DNA from: an uncultured Flavobacteriaceae bacterium
GTDB taxonomy: Bacteria > Bacteroidota > Bacteroidia > Flavobacteriales > Flavobacteriaceae
Reading direction: 5' to 3'
Assembly (NCBI GenBank): GCA_937923735.1
Contig: CALDUJ010000055.1
Coordinates: 1-46,548, forward strand
DNA length: 46,548 nucleotides
Below the pieces are notes generated by a model. It saw only the letters and a program-made list of their open reading frames with translations. It was not told the origin of the DNA and did no database searches. Position numbers and translations under genes: made by a program. Shown here in pieces: positions 39,230-46,548 of this stretch. Positions within the stretch are counted from its first letter, which is position 1. Each line of letters opens with the position of its first letter.

Positions 39230-40540
39230 TTATTTTATTAAGGATGAAAATTGTTTCAATTTACCACTTTTACTGCGTTTGAGTAATTCTTGTCTTTCAA
39301 AAGTAATATCTAATCCACTTTCAAGATAGGCTTCAATTTCTTTTTTTATAAGTTCTTTTTTTTCTTTTGAAATGTCTTCACTGCTTCCATATATAATTTT
39401 GAAATGGGATAAACTCAGTTGCTGAATAATAAACTCCTTAACTGCTCCGTCATCTTCAATAATACTTTTGGTAATGTAATAAAAGGTGAGTCCAGCCGCT
39501 TTTTTCCCGCTTGGGAGTACTGCTATATCGTTGGTCCTGCCAATGAGTTTTTTTAATATGGGCTTCTTAATTGTGCTAGCCTCTGAAAGTATTCCGATAT
39601 CACCAATATCGTATCGTATAAAGGGTTGTGCTTTATTATAGAGCGATGTAATAACGAGACGTCCTTCTTCGCCATAAGGAAGTGGGTTATTGTGCTCATC
39701 CAAGACTTCAACAAAAAGTGTTTCGGAATTGACTTGCCACTCATTCTTTGGATTCTGGAATGCTATTAAATCTAATTCGGACGCCCCATATTCATTAACT
39801 ACAGGTACACCAAATTGAGTTTCCATAAGTAATTTATCATCTTCGAAAAGCATTTCAGAAGTTACAACACAAGCTTTTAAAGTTGGGCAAACAGTATTTA
39901 AAACAATGTCTTTTTTTTTGAGAAATTTAGCGAATTGTAATATGGAACTAGTATAACCATTGGTGTAGACAAATGGATTGCTCTTAAAGATAGTCAACCA
40001 TTTTTCTAAGGCAGAGTCGCTTAAATCAAAAACGTTAAACCTCACCCTATTGCTTATAATGTCTTTAAGTTTTTCAATATAATAGCTCTTTCCTCTCAAA
40101 GGAATACCATAAAAACGCGCTTGTTTTGTCGAGCTAAAATTAAGTCCAAACCAACCAAATCTATCTTGTATAATGGCCCAGGTTAAGGCGTGGGCAAATT
40201 TATCTTTAGCAAAGAAAAAAGGGTTGCCAGAAGCGCCAGATGTTTTATCTATATATATATTTCTTTTTGAAAAACCTTTAGACAATAGTTTCTCCAGAGG
40301 TTGCTGTAAATCGTTTTTGGTAAGTATGGGGACGCTATTCCAGTCTAAAGGATTCAAATCTTTAGCAAAAGATTTATAGAAATCATTGTTTTCTGAGTGA
40401 TAAGAAACTATAGATTGCTTTTGTTGGTCAACATAATGTTCAAACTCCACATTGTTTTTTTGCTGAATTTCACCTAAAACCCGTTTAGCTTTCGCTATCG
40501 GAAAACCACTAATTTTTAAACTAAGGTCGAATAAATTCAA
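39230..40540 (-). CDS. Phenylacetate-CoA ligase-like adenylate-forming enzyme (CapK-like)
   Basis: IDKTSGASGNPFFFAKDK, VVNEYGASELDLIAFQ, GRLVITSLYNKAQPFIRYDIGDIG, KLIGRTNDIAVLPSGKKA. Confidence 0.9.
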   Translation of the reverse strand: MNLFDLSLKISGFPIAKAKRVLGEIQQKNNVEFEHYVDQQKQSIVSYHSENNDFYKSFAKDLNPLDWNSVPILTKNDLQQPLEKLLSKGFSKRNIYIDKTSGASGNPFFFAKDKFAHALTWAIIQDRFGWFGLNFSSTKQARFYGIPLRGKSYYIEKLKDIISNRVRFNVFDLSDSALEKWLTIFKSNPFVYTNGYTSSILQFAKFLKKKDIVLNTVCPTLKACVVTSEMLFEDDKLLMETQFGVPVVNEYGASELDLIAFQNPKNEWQVNSETLFVEVLDEHNNPLPYGEEGRLVITSLYNKAQPFIRYDIGDIGILSEASTIKKPILKKLIGRTNDIAVLPSGKKAAGLTFYYITKSIIEDDGAVKEFIIQQLSLSHFKIIYGSSEDISKEKKELIKKEIEAYLESGLDITFERQELLKRSKSGKLKQFSSLIK

Positions 40541-40630
40541 AAGAAAAATGCTTGAGCTATGTTTGCGTAAATTAATTATTTTTTAAGCGTAAAAGCAATT
40601 ATTTTTGTCTTTTAAACAAAACAACCATTT

Positions 40631-41902
40631 ATGAATATTTTAGTTTTGGGTTCTGGAGGAAGAGAGCACACGTTTGCATGGAAATTAGTTCAGAGTGAAA
40701 AATGCAATAATTTGTTTGTAGCTCCAGGTAATTCAGGAACCGCAGAAATAGCCAAAAACGTACCAGTTGGGGTTAACGATTTTGAGGGGATTAAAGAGGT
40801 TGTTTTAAACAATAACATCTCTATGGTTGTTGTTGGTCCAGAGGATCCACTAGTTAATGGTATTCATGATTTTTTTCTGAATGACGATGCGCTTAAGTCA
40901 GTAAACGTTATTGGCCCTCAAAGAGCAGCTGCGGAACTAGAAGGAAGTAAAGAGTTTGCTAAGGAGTTTTTGGACAGACATAATATTCCAACGGCAGCAT
41001 ATGGGAGCTTCACTAAAGACAGCTTAGAAAAAGGCTATGCCTTTCTGGAAACTATGAAGCCACCTTACGTTTTGAAGGCAGATGGACTGGCTGCGGGAAA
41101 AGGAGTGTTGATTATTGATGATATTAACGAAGCTAAGTCTGAATTAAAGAACATGCTTGTAGACTCCAAGTTTGGAGAGGCAAGTACCAAAGTAGTAATT
41201 GAAGAGTTTCTTAGTGGAATTGAACTAAGTTGTTTTGTATTAACAGACGAAGAAAACTACAAGATTTTACCAACTGCTAAGGATTATAAGCGGATAGGAG
41301 AAGGAGATACAGGTCTTAATACAGGTGGTATGGGAGCAATATCTCCAGTGCCTTTTGCAAATGAGGAGTTTATGCAAAAAGTGGAGGATAGAATTGTTAA
41401 ACCTACTATAAAAGGATTAAAAAAAGACAATTTGCCTTACAAAGGATTTGTATTTATAGGACTCATTAAAGTTGGAGACGACCCATTTGTTATTGAATAC
41501 AATGTAAGGATGGGGGACCCAGAAACTGAAGTCGTATTGCCAAGAGTACAAAACGATTTAGTTGAGATTTTTCAGGCAATGGGAAACCAAAGATTAAATG
41601 AAATAGAATTAAAAATAACACCACAAGCAGCAACAACAGTGATGATGGTTTCTGGCGGATATCCAGAAGCTTATGAAAAAGGCAAGGAAATTATTGGGGT
41701 TGAAACAGTAGAAGGCTCAATTCCGTTTCATGCAGGTGCACAAATACAAAACGGAAAAGTAGTGACTTCAGGAGGGCGTGTTATGGCTATGACTTCTTAT
41801 GGCGAAACATATCAAGAAGCCATAAAAAAATCTTACCAAAACATTGAAAAAGTCAAGTTTGATAAGATGTATTATCGTAAGGATATTGGTTTTGACCTAT
41901 AA
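40631..41902 (+). CDS. purD: Phosphoribosylamine--glycine ligase
   Basis: MNILVLGSGGREHTFAWKL, VVVGPEDPLVNGI, GPQRAAAELEGSKEFAKEFL, VLKADGLAAGKGVLI, DTGLNTGGMGAISP. Confidence 0.98.
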   Translation: MNILVLGSGGREHTFAWKLVQSEKCNNLFVAPGNSGTAEIAKNVPVGVNDFEGIKEVVLNNNISMVVVGPEDPLVNGIHDFFLNDDALKSVNVIGPQRAAAELEGSKEFAKEFLDRHNIPTAAYGSFTKDSLEKGYAFLETMKPPYVLKADGLAAGKGVLIIDDINEAKSELKNMLVDSKFGEASTKVVIEEFLSGIELSCFVLTDEENYKILPTAKDYKRIGEGDTGLNTGGMGAISPVPFANEEFMQKVEDRIVKPTIKGLKKDNLPYKGFVFIGLIKVGDDPFVIEYNVRMGDPETEVVLPRVQNDLVEIFQAMGNQRLNEIELKITPQAATTVMMVSGGYPEAYEKGKEIIGVETVEGSIPFHAGAQIQNGKVVTSGGRVMAMTSYGETYQEAIKKSYQNIEKVKFDKMYYRKDIGFDL

Positions 41903-42124
41903 ATAAGAGTGAGAGGTAATACTCTTATCCTCTTCTCCGTTTTTATCAAAAGTTCTTAATTGCATCATCCAATATACAAAGGCAATAAAGCCTATGATCA
42001 TAAATATCCATGACATAATGTTGGCGCCAAACCAACTCTCGAGCTCTAATGCTCTCAAAGCGTCAAAAGGAGCAAATAATACATTAACAAATAAATCTTG
42101 TATAGCGTAGAAAAAATCTTTCAT
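41897..42124 (-). CDS. DUF6341 family small membrane protein
   Basis: MKDFFYAIQDLFVNVLFAPFDALRALELESWFGANIMSWIFMIIGFIAFVYWMMQLRTFD; start adjusted to ATG 42124. Confidence 0.8.
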   Translation of the reverse strand: MKDFFYAIQDLFVNVLFAPFDALRALELESWFGANIMSWIFMIIGFIAFVYWMMQLRTFDKNGEEDKSITSHSYL

Positions 42125-42143
42125 TGGTATTATATTTACAAGG

Positions 42144-42173
42144 CAAATATACAAAACGCATAAATGATTACAA
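42144..42173 (-). promoter_or_regulatory. Bacteroidota-type promoter (TTG-N19-TATATTTG) for the DUF6341 gene
   Basis: Minus strand: TTG (CAA at 42171-42173), N19, TATATTTG (42151-42144); overlaps the start of the divergent DUF6427 gene. Confidence 0.55.
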
Positions 42174-43087
42174 GGATTTTTGATAAATCTAAACCTGTTA
42201 ATTTTATAATAGTGCTGGTTATAACACTTGTTGCTTTTTTGTTATTGCAGATTAGTGTTTTTCAGGAAGATTGGAGTTTAAACTATATTCTCACACAGAT
42301 TGGAAAGTTTCTACTCTGTCTATTAACGATGTCATTACTTAATTTTATCGTTAGTAAAAACAACCTAACGCAGAATAGTAGTTACAAAATATTGTTGTTC
42401 AGCTTGTTTTTTGCAATGATTCCATATACATTAAACAACTTGGACGTATTGATTTCTAACCTCTTTATTCTATTGGCCTTAAGAAGAATTATTAGTCTTA
42501 AATCTTTACTAAAAGTCAAGAATAAACTCTTAGATGCCTCAGTACTTATCGCAATTGCTTCTTTTTTTCATTTTTGGAGTATATTATTTATGCTATTGGT
42601 ATTTGCAGCATTGTTGTTTTACTCAGAGAACAAAGTTAAAAATTGGATTATACCATTTGTAGGTCTCGCCACAGTGGCGTTGATATTTATAGCATATCAT
42701 GTAGTTCGTTTTGACACTTATGGTGATTTTACCTTATATGTAGATAATATTGATTTTAATTTTGAAAATTATAACTCTTTAAAAATGGTAATTGCAATTA
42801 CCATTCTTTTATCATTTGGGCTTTGGGCATCTTTATTTTATATAAAAACCATCAATAAAAAGCTAAAAACGTTTAGACCATCTTTTATTATAGTATTAAT
42901 AATGGCTATGATAGCGGTTGTAGTTGCACTTGTTTCTCCAAATAAAAATGGAAGTGAAATTTTGTTTCTTTTTGCACCACTCGCAATCATTATAACAAAC
43001 TATATTGAAGTGATACAAGAAAAATGGTTCAAAGAAATATTAATTGGAGTTCTTATTTTAATCCCTATCTCTTTTCAGTTTTTTTAA
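42164..43087 (+). CDS. DUF6427 family membrane protein
   Basis: Polytopic membrane protein (MITRIFDKSKPVNFIIVLVITLVAFLLLQ...) in the usual position beside DUF6341. Confidence 0.75.
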   Translation: MITRIFDKSKPVNFIIVLVITLVAFLLLQISVFQEDWSLNYILTQIGKFLLCLLTMSLLNFIVSKNNLTQNSSYKILLFSLFFAMIPYTLNNLDVLISNLFILLALRRIISLKSLLKVKNKLLDASVLIAIASFFHFWSILFMLLVFAALLFYSENKVKNWIIPFVGLATVALIFIAYHVVRFDTYGDFTLYVDNIDFNFENYNSLKMVIAITILLSFGLWASLFYIKTINKKLKTFRPSFIIVLIMAMIAVVVALVSPNKNGSEILFLFAPLAIIITNYIEVIQEKWFKEILIGVLILIPISFQFF

Positions 43088-43092
43088 TTGAA

Positions 43093-43124
43093 TTGTCTTC
43101 TGCATTTATTTCATTGTATCTTTG
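43093..43124 (+). promoter_or_regulatory. Candidate promoter (TTG-N21-TATCTTTG) for DUF4254/GT9
   Basis: TTG at 43093-43095 and TATCTTTG at 43117-43124; ATG at 43146. Confidence 0.45.
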
Positions 43125-43145
43125 CAGAATATAAAATAGACATCT

Positions 43146-43754
43146 ATGTTTACTGATAAAGCGAACGCCATTTTTCAGAATGTAATTGACACATATCACG
43201 TCATCAATACAGTTGACCAACCGTTTAAAAATATTTATGATAAGAACAATGAAGCCCTAGAGCATCTTTTATACAGAAAATGCTGGATAGACACAGTCCA
43301 GTGGCATTACGAGGATATTATTAGAGACCCAAATATCGACCCAGTTGCTGCATTAAAATTAAAGCGTCAAATTGATGCATCCAACCAAGATAGAACAGAT
43401 ATGGTAGAGTATATCGACAGCTATTTTCTAGAAAAATATAAAGATGTTAATGTAAAAGGAGATGCAACAATCAATACCGAAAGTCCAGCTTGGGGTGTGG
43501 ATAGATTGTCCATTCTAGCTTTAAAAATATATCATATGAATGAAGAAGCTACAAGAACGGATGCATCAGACACACATAGAGATACTTGCCAAAAAAAGTT
43601 GAATATCTTGTTAGAACAACGAGTTGACTTGTCCACTGCTATTGACACTTTATTGAATGACATTAAGAACGGCGACAAATACATGAAAGTTTACAAACAA
43701 ATGAAGATGTATAATGACGACGAATTAAATCCTGTTCTTCGCTCGCAGAAGTAG
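43146..43754 (+). CDS. DUF4254 family protein
   Basis: LLYRKCWIDTVQWHYEDIIRDPNIDP...RQIDASNQDRTDMVEYID; paired with GT9 downstream. Confidence 0.85.
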   Translation: MFTDKANAIFQNVIDTYHVINTVDQPFKNIYDKNNEALEHLLYRKCWIDTVQWHYEDIIRDPNIDPVAALKLKRQIDASNQDRTDMVEYIDSYFLEKYKDVNVKGDATINTESPAWGVDRLSILALKIYHMNEEATRTDASDTHRDTCQKKLNILLEQRVDLSTAIDTLLNDIKNGDKYMKVYKQMKMYNDDELNPVLRSQK

Positions 43755-43770
43755 TTGATTCTTATCTGTA

Positions 43771-44790
43771 ATGCCAAAACTCCCAAAACATATTCTTGTT
43801 ATACGCCTTTCTGCAATGGGGGATGTCGCTATGACAGTTCCAGTTTTAAGAGCATTTTCGGAGCAACATCCAGACGTTAAATTGACCGTTCTCACCAGAA
43901 AATTCTTTACCCCTTTTTTTAGAGATATTCCAAATATAAATGTTTTTAATGCTGATGTTAAAGGAAGACATAAAGGTGTTTTAGGACTATATCGTCTTTC
44001 AAAAGAATTAAAAGCCCTTAATATTGATGCTGTTGCTGATTTGCACAATGTCTTAAGAAGCAAGATTTTAAAGATATTTTTAAAAGGCGCTGCTTTTGCT
44101 CAAATTGATAAAGGGAGAGCAGAAAAAAAGGCTTTGATTTCTGGCAAAGCATTTAAACAATTAAAATCAACGCATCAGCGCTATGCAGATGTTTTTGGGG
44201 CATTGGGATTTAAGCTTAGCCTTTCCAACCCTACTTTTGATGGACAAAAACAGCTTTCGAAGCAAGTTCAAGACACATTAGGTGAAAAATCTCAAAGTTG
44301 GATTGGTATTGCACCTTTTGCTCAATACGAATCCAAGATGTATCCAATGGATTTAATGGAAAAAGTTATTGAGCAACTCTCTAACAACAGTAAAATCTTT
44401 CTTTTTGGAGGTGGGGATTTTGAGGTAAAAAAACTTGATGAGGTCCAAGCTAAATTTAATAACGTTATTAATGTAGCAGGAAAATTCACATTAAGTGAGG
44501 AACTAGACATCATTTCTAATCTAGATATCATGCTTTCCATGGATTCAGGGAATGCTCATATAGCAGCAATGTTAGGAAAAAAAGTGGTAACTATTTGGGG
44601 AGTGACACATCCTTTTGCTGGTTTTTATCCTTTTAATCAAACTATGGATTGGGCTATTTTGGCAGACAGAGATAAGTTCCCAAAAACACCAACATCTGTA
44701 TATGGAAACAAATATCCAGAAGGGTATAAAGATGCTATGCGGAGCATTTCCTCTAAAAGAATAGTCGATAAAATCGAATCTTTGTTGTAA
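43771..44790 (+). CDS. Glycosyltransferase family 9 (heptosyltransferase-like)
   Basis: ILVIRLSAMGDVAMTVPVLRAFSEQHP, WIGIAPFAQYESKMYP, SMDSGNAHIAAMLGKKVVTIWG. Confidence 0.92.
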   Translation: MPKLPKHILVIRLSAMGDVAMTVPVLRAFSEQHPDVKLTVLTRKFFTPFFRDIPNINVFNADVKGRHKGVLGLYRLSKELKALNIDAVADLHNVLRSKILKIFLKGAAFAQIDKGRAEKKALISGKAFKQLKSTHQRYADVFGALGFKLSLSNPTFDGQKQLSKQVQDTLGEKSQSWIGIAPFAQYESKMYPMDLMEKVIEQLSNNSKIFLFGGGDFEVKKLDEVQAKFNNVINVAGKFTLSEELDIISNLDIMLSMDSGNAHIAAMLGKKVVTIWGVTHPFAGFYPFNQTMDWAILADRDKFPKTPTSVYGNKYPEGYKDAMRSISSKRIVDKIESLL

Positions 44791-44817
44791 AAAAAGCCCC
44801 ACTCAAGTGAGTAGGGC
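44790..44817 (-). terminator. Intrinsic terminator oriented for minus-strand transcription
   Basis: Minus strand: GCCCTACTCACTTGAGTGGGGC followed by a T run; abuts the GT9 stop. Confidence 0.65.
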
Positions 44818-45029
44818 CAAAATTTAAACGTATTCATCTTAATAAATAGATAATCCCAAAATCTAAATAACGCTTAAAACTATTATAAAGGTATTTCCTT
44901 TTAATTTTAGCAAAAATTAATTGAAAGAATATCTGTTTAAAATTCGACAAAAAACATATTTTATCGATTAAAAGCACTTTTTATAGACAAAAAGAAATTA
45001 TTATTAATCAGTCGGAAATTTAAGAAGTT

Positions 45030-46085
45030 CTAAACATCATCATAATCCACATGAATTGATGCTGATGTCGGGTGTGCTTGACATGTTAAAATAAGTCCGT
45101 CTTCTATCTCTTTTTCTGTCAGAATATTATTTTGTCTCATTGTAGCACTTCCTTGGGTAACTCGAGCTAAACAACTGCTGCAAATCCCTCCTTGACAAGA
45201 GTAAGGAGCATCTAGGTCTTCATCTAAAGCAGCTTCTAAAATGGTTTGTTTCTGAGACATCTCGAAAGAATGTTCCTCGTCATCAACCATAATAGTAATG
45301 TTGGTTTTCCCTGTACTTATTATATCTTCTTTTATGTCCTTGGGTTTAGCTGCTTTAAAGAGTTCAAAATGAATAGTAGTTTCGTCAATTTTATGTTCAG
45401 TCAATACATCTTTAACAGTATGTATCATAGCTTCAGGGCCACAAAGATAAAAGGCATCAATAGTGATGTGTTTATATTCGTTTTTAACAATTAAGTTTAC
45501 CGTGCTTTTTTCAATTCTCCCAAAAATGGCATTTTCTTCTTGCGCCTGACTAAAGACGAACTTGATAGTAAAACGGTCTTTGTACTGATGGCGAAGTTCT
45601 AACAATTCATTTAAGAACATTGTGTCAGCTGTAGTCTTGTTACCGTAAACCAAAATAACTTTGCTGTGTACCTCTTCTTCTAGCGCACATTTTATAATGC
45701 TCAATATAGGTGTGATACCACTACCAGCTGCAAATAACGCTATGTTTTTTGTTTTTTTATCGTTGGGCACGAAAATAAATCGACCGTTTGGAGTAGCAAC
45801 TTCCAGAGTATCGCCTTCATTTAGTTCGTTATTTGCAAAAGAGGAAAAAGTGCCATCTTTCACTTGCTTCACAGCTACGGTTAGCTCCTCACTTCTAGGA
45901 GATGAGCAGATAGAGTAATCGCGGCGAACTTCATTGCTGTTAATTATAGATTTTAAAGTAATGTATTGTCCAGCTTTAAAAGAAAAATCGGTTTTTAGAT
46001 GGTCGGGAACATCAAAAGTTATGCTAACCGATTTATCTGTTACTTTAAGTAATTTTTTTATCCTAAGATGATGGAATTGAGACAT
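45030..46085 (-). CDS. Ferredoxin-NADP+ reductase/2Fe-2S oxidoreductase (PaaE-like)
   Basis: RRDYSICSSPRS, FAAGSGITPILSIIKCAL, YLCGPEAMIHTV, APYSCQGGICSSCLARVTQG (2Fe-2S). Confidence 0.93.
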   Translation of the reverse strand: MSQFHHLRIKKLLKVTDKSVSITFDVPDHLKTDFSFKAGQYITLKSIINSNEVRRDYSICSSPRSEELTVAVKQVKDGTFSSFANNELNEGDTLEVATPNGRFIFVPNDKKTKNIALFAAGSGITPILSIIKCALEEEVHSKVILVYGNKTTADTMFLNELLELRHQYKDRFTIKFVFSQAQEENAIFGRIEKSTVNLIVKNEYKHITIDAFYLCGPEAMIHTVKDVLTEHKIDETTIHFELFKAAKPKDIKEDIISTGKTNITIMVDDEEHSFEMSQKQTILEAALDEDLDAPYSCQGGICSSCLARVTQGSATMRQNNILTEKEIEDGLILTCQAHPTSASIHVDYDDV

Positions 46086-46148
46086 AAATTTGTTTTCTAC
46101 AAAAATACTAAAGTGCTTACCGATTTACTTCAATCACAGTAAAAATTA

Positions 46149-46189
46149 ATACATAAGAGTTTTATGCATAAATAAATTATGTATATTTG
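46149..46189 (+). promoter_or_regulatory. Candidate PadR operator overlapping a -7 element
   Basis: ATACATAA (46149-46156) inverted to TTATGTAT (46177-46184), inner palindrome TTATGCATAA (46162-46171), TATATTTG at 46182-46189. Confidence 0.5.
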
Positions 46190-46196
46190 TTTAACC

Positions 46197-46535
46197 ATGA
46201 GTAATTCAAAATTATATAAGGGAAGTTTATCAACCATTATATTGAAACTGTTAGGAGAAACGGATAGAATGTATGGTTATGAAATTACCCAAAAAGTTAA
46301 AGTTCTTACTAAAGGAGAGTTGATAATGACAGAAGGTGCTCTGTATCCAGCATTGCACAAATTAGAAGCAGAAGGTTTTTTAGATGTTGAAGTTGTAAAA
46401 GTAGACAACAGGATGCGCAAGTATTACAGGCTCACAGAAGAAGGTAATAAGGAAACTTCAAATAGAATTGCGGATTTGCAGAATTACATGGAAACCATGC
46501 AGTTTCTTATCAAACCAAAACTGACTTTAGAATAG
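46197..46535 (+). CDS. PadR family transcriptional regulator
   Basis: LYKGSLSTIILKLLGETDRMYGYEITQKVKVLTKGELIMTEGALYPALHKLEAEGFLDVE; ATG at 46197 preferred over 46179. Confidence 0.93.
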   Translation: MSNSKLYKGSLSTIILKLLGETDRMYGYEITQKVKVLTKGELIMTEGALYPALHKLEAEGFLDVEVVKVDNRMRKYYRLTEEGNKETSNRIADLQNYMETMQFLIKPKLTLE

Positions 46536-46548
46536 TGGAAACATTAAG

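Noticed and set aside
40600-40607. TATTTTTG upstream of purD
   Set aside because: No -33 TTG at suitable spacing in a very AT-rich gap; such octamers occur easily by chance here.
43725-44063. 112-aa minus-strand ORF antisense to the GT9 gene
   Set aside because: Low-complexity translation opposite a conserved gene; shadow ORF.
1-46548. CRISPR arrays, tRNA/rRNA genes, transposases or integrases
   Set aside because: No regularly spaced direct repeats, cloverleaf-like or rRNA-like segments seen by eye, and no mobile-element protein in the ORF track.

Overview
This AT-rich window comes from a Bacteroidota genome, most likely Flavobacteriaceae. Its centre is a large surface-polysaccharide (O-antigen or capsule type) locus at about 13.06-40.54 kb, flanked by conserved housekeeping genes. 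Left flank: a methyltransferase C-terminus, an OmpH-like lipoprotein, DNA pol III delta', a secreted adhesin-domain/SPOR hybrid, pgk, a DUF2971 gene, a LysM lytic transglycosylase, DUF4837, a short tatA missed by the ORF track, M23 peptidase, GH3 and DUF6909. Core: a Wzz-like protein, rmlBACD, and a pseudaminic-type nonulosonate (NulO) module (pseB, pseC, GNAT, aldo/keto reductase, SpsF-type cytidylyltransferase, class-III aminotransferase, pseG-like, sugar formyltransferase, pseI). It continues with a flippase, a probable GT-B transferase, a Wzy-like polymerase, a beta-helix lipoprotein, an O-antigen ligase-like protein, a GT4, UDP-Glc dehydrogenase, UDP-GlcA decarboxylase-like enzyme and an initiating sugar transferase. 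A convergent minus-strand module (GT4, wecB, CapK-like) follows. Right flank: purD, DUF6341, DUF6427, DUF4254, GT9, a 2Fe-2S reductase and a PadR regulator. The best discovery candidates are (i) the expanded NulO module, which carries three enzymes beyond the canonical Pse pathway and may make an additionally aminated/formylated nonulosonate, (ii) a nearby unannotated protein with sialyltransferase-like motifs, (iii) a nucleoside-phosphorylase-like C-terminal domain in DUF6909 next to GH3, and (iv) the adhesin-domain/SPOR hybrid. No tRNA, rRNA, CRISPR array or transposon was recognised. All family assignments come from motif reading without database searches.
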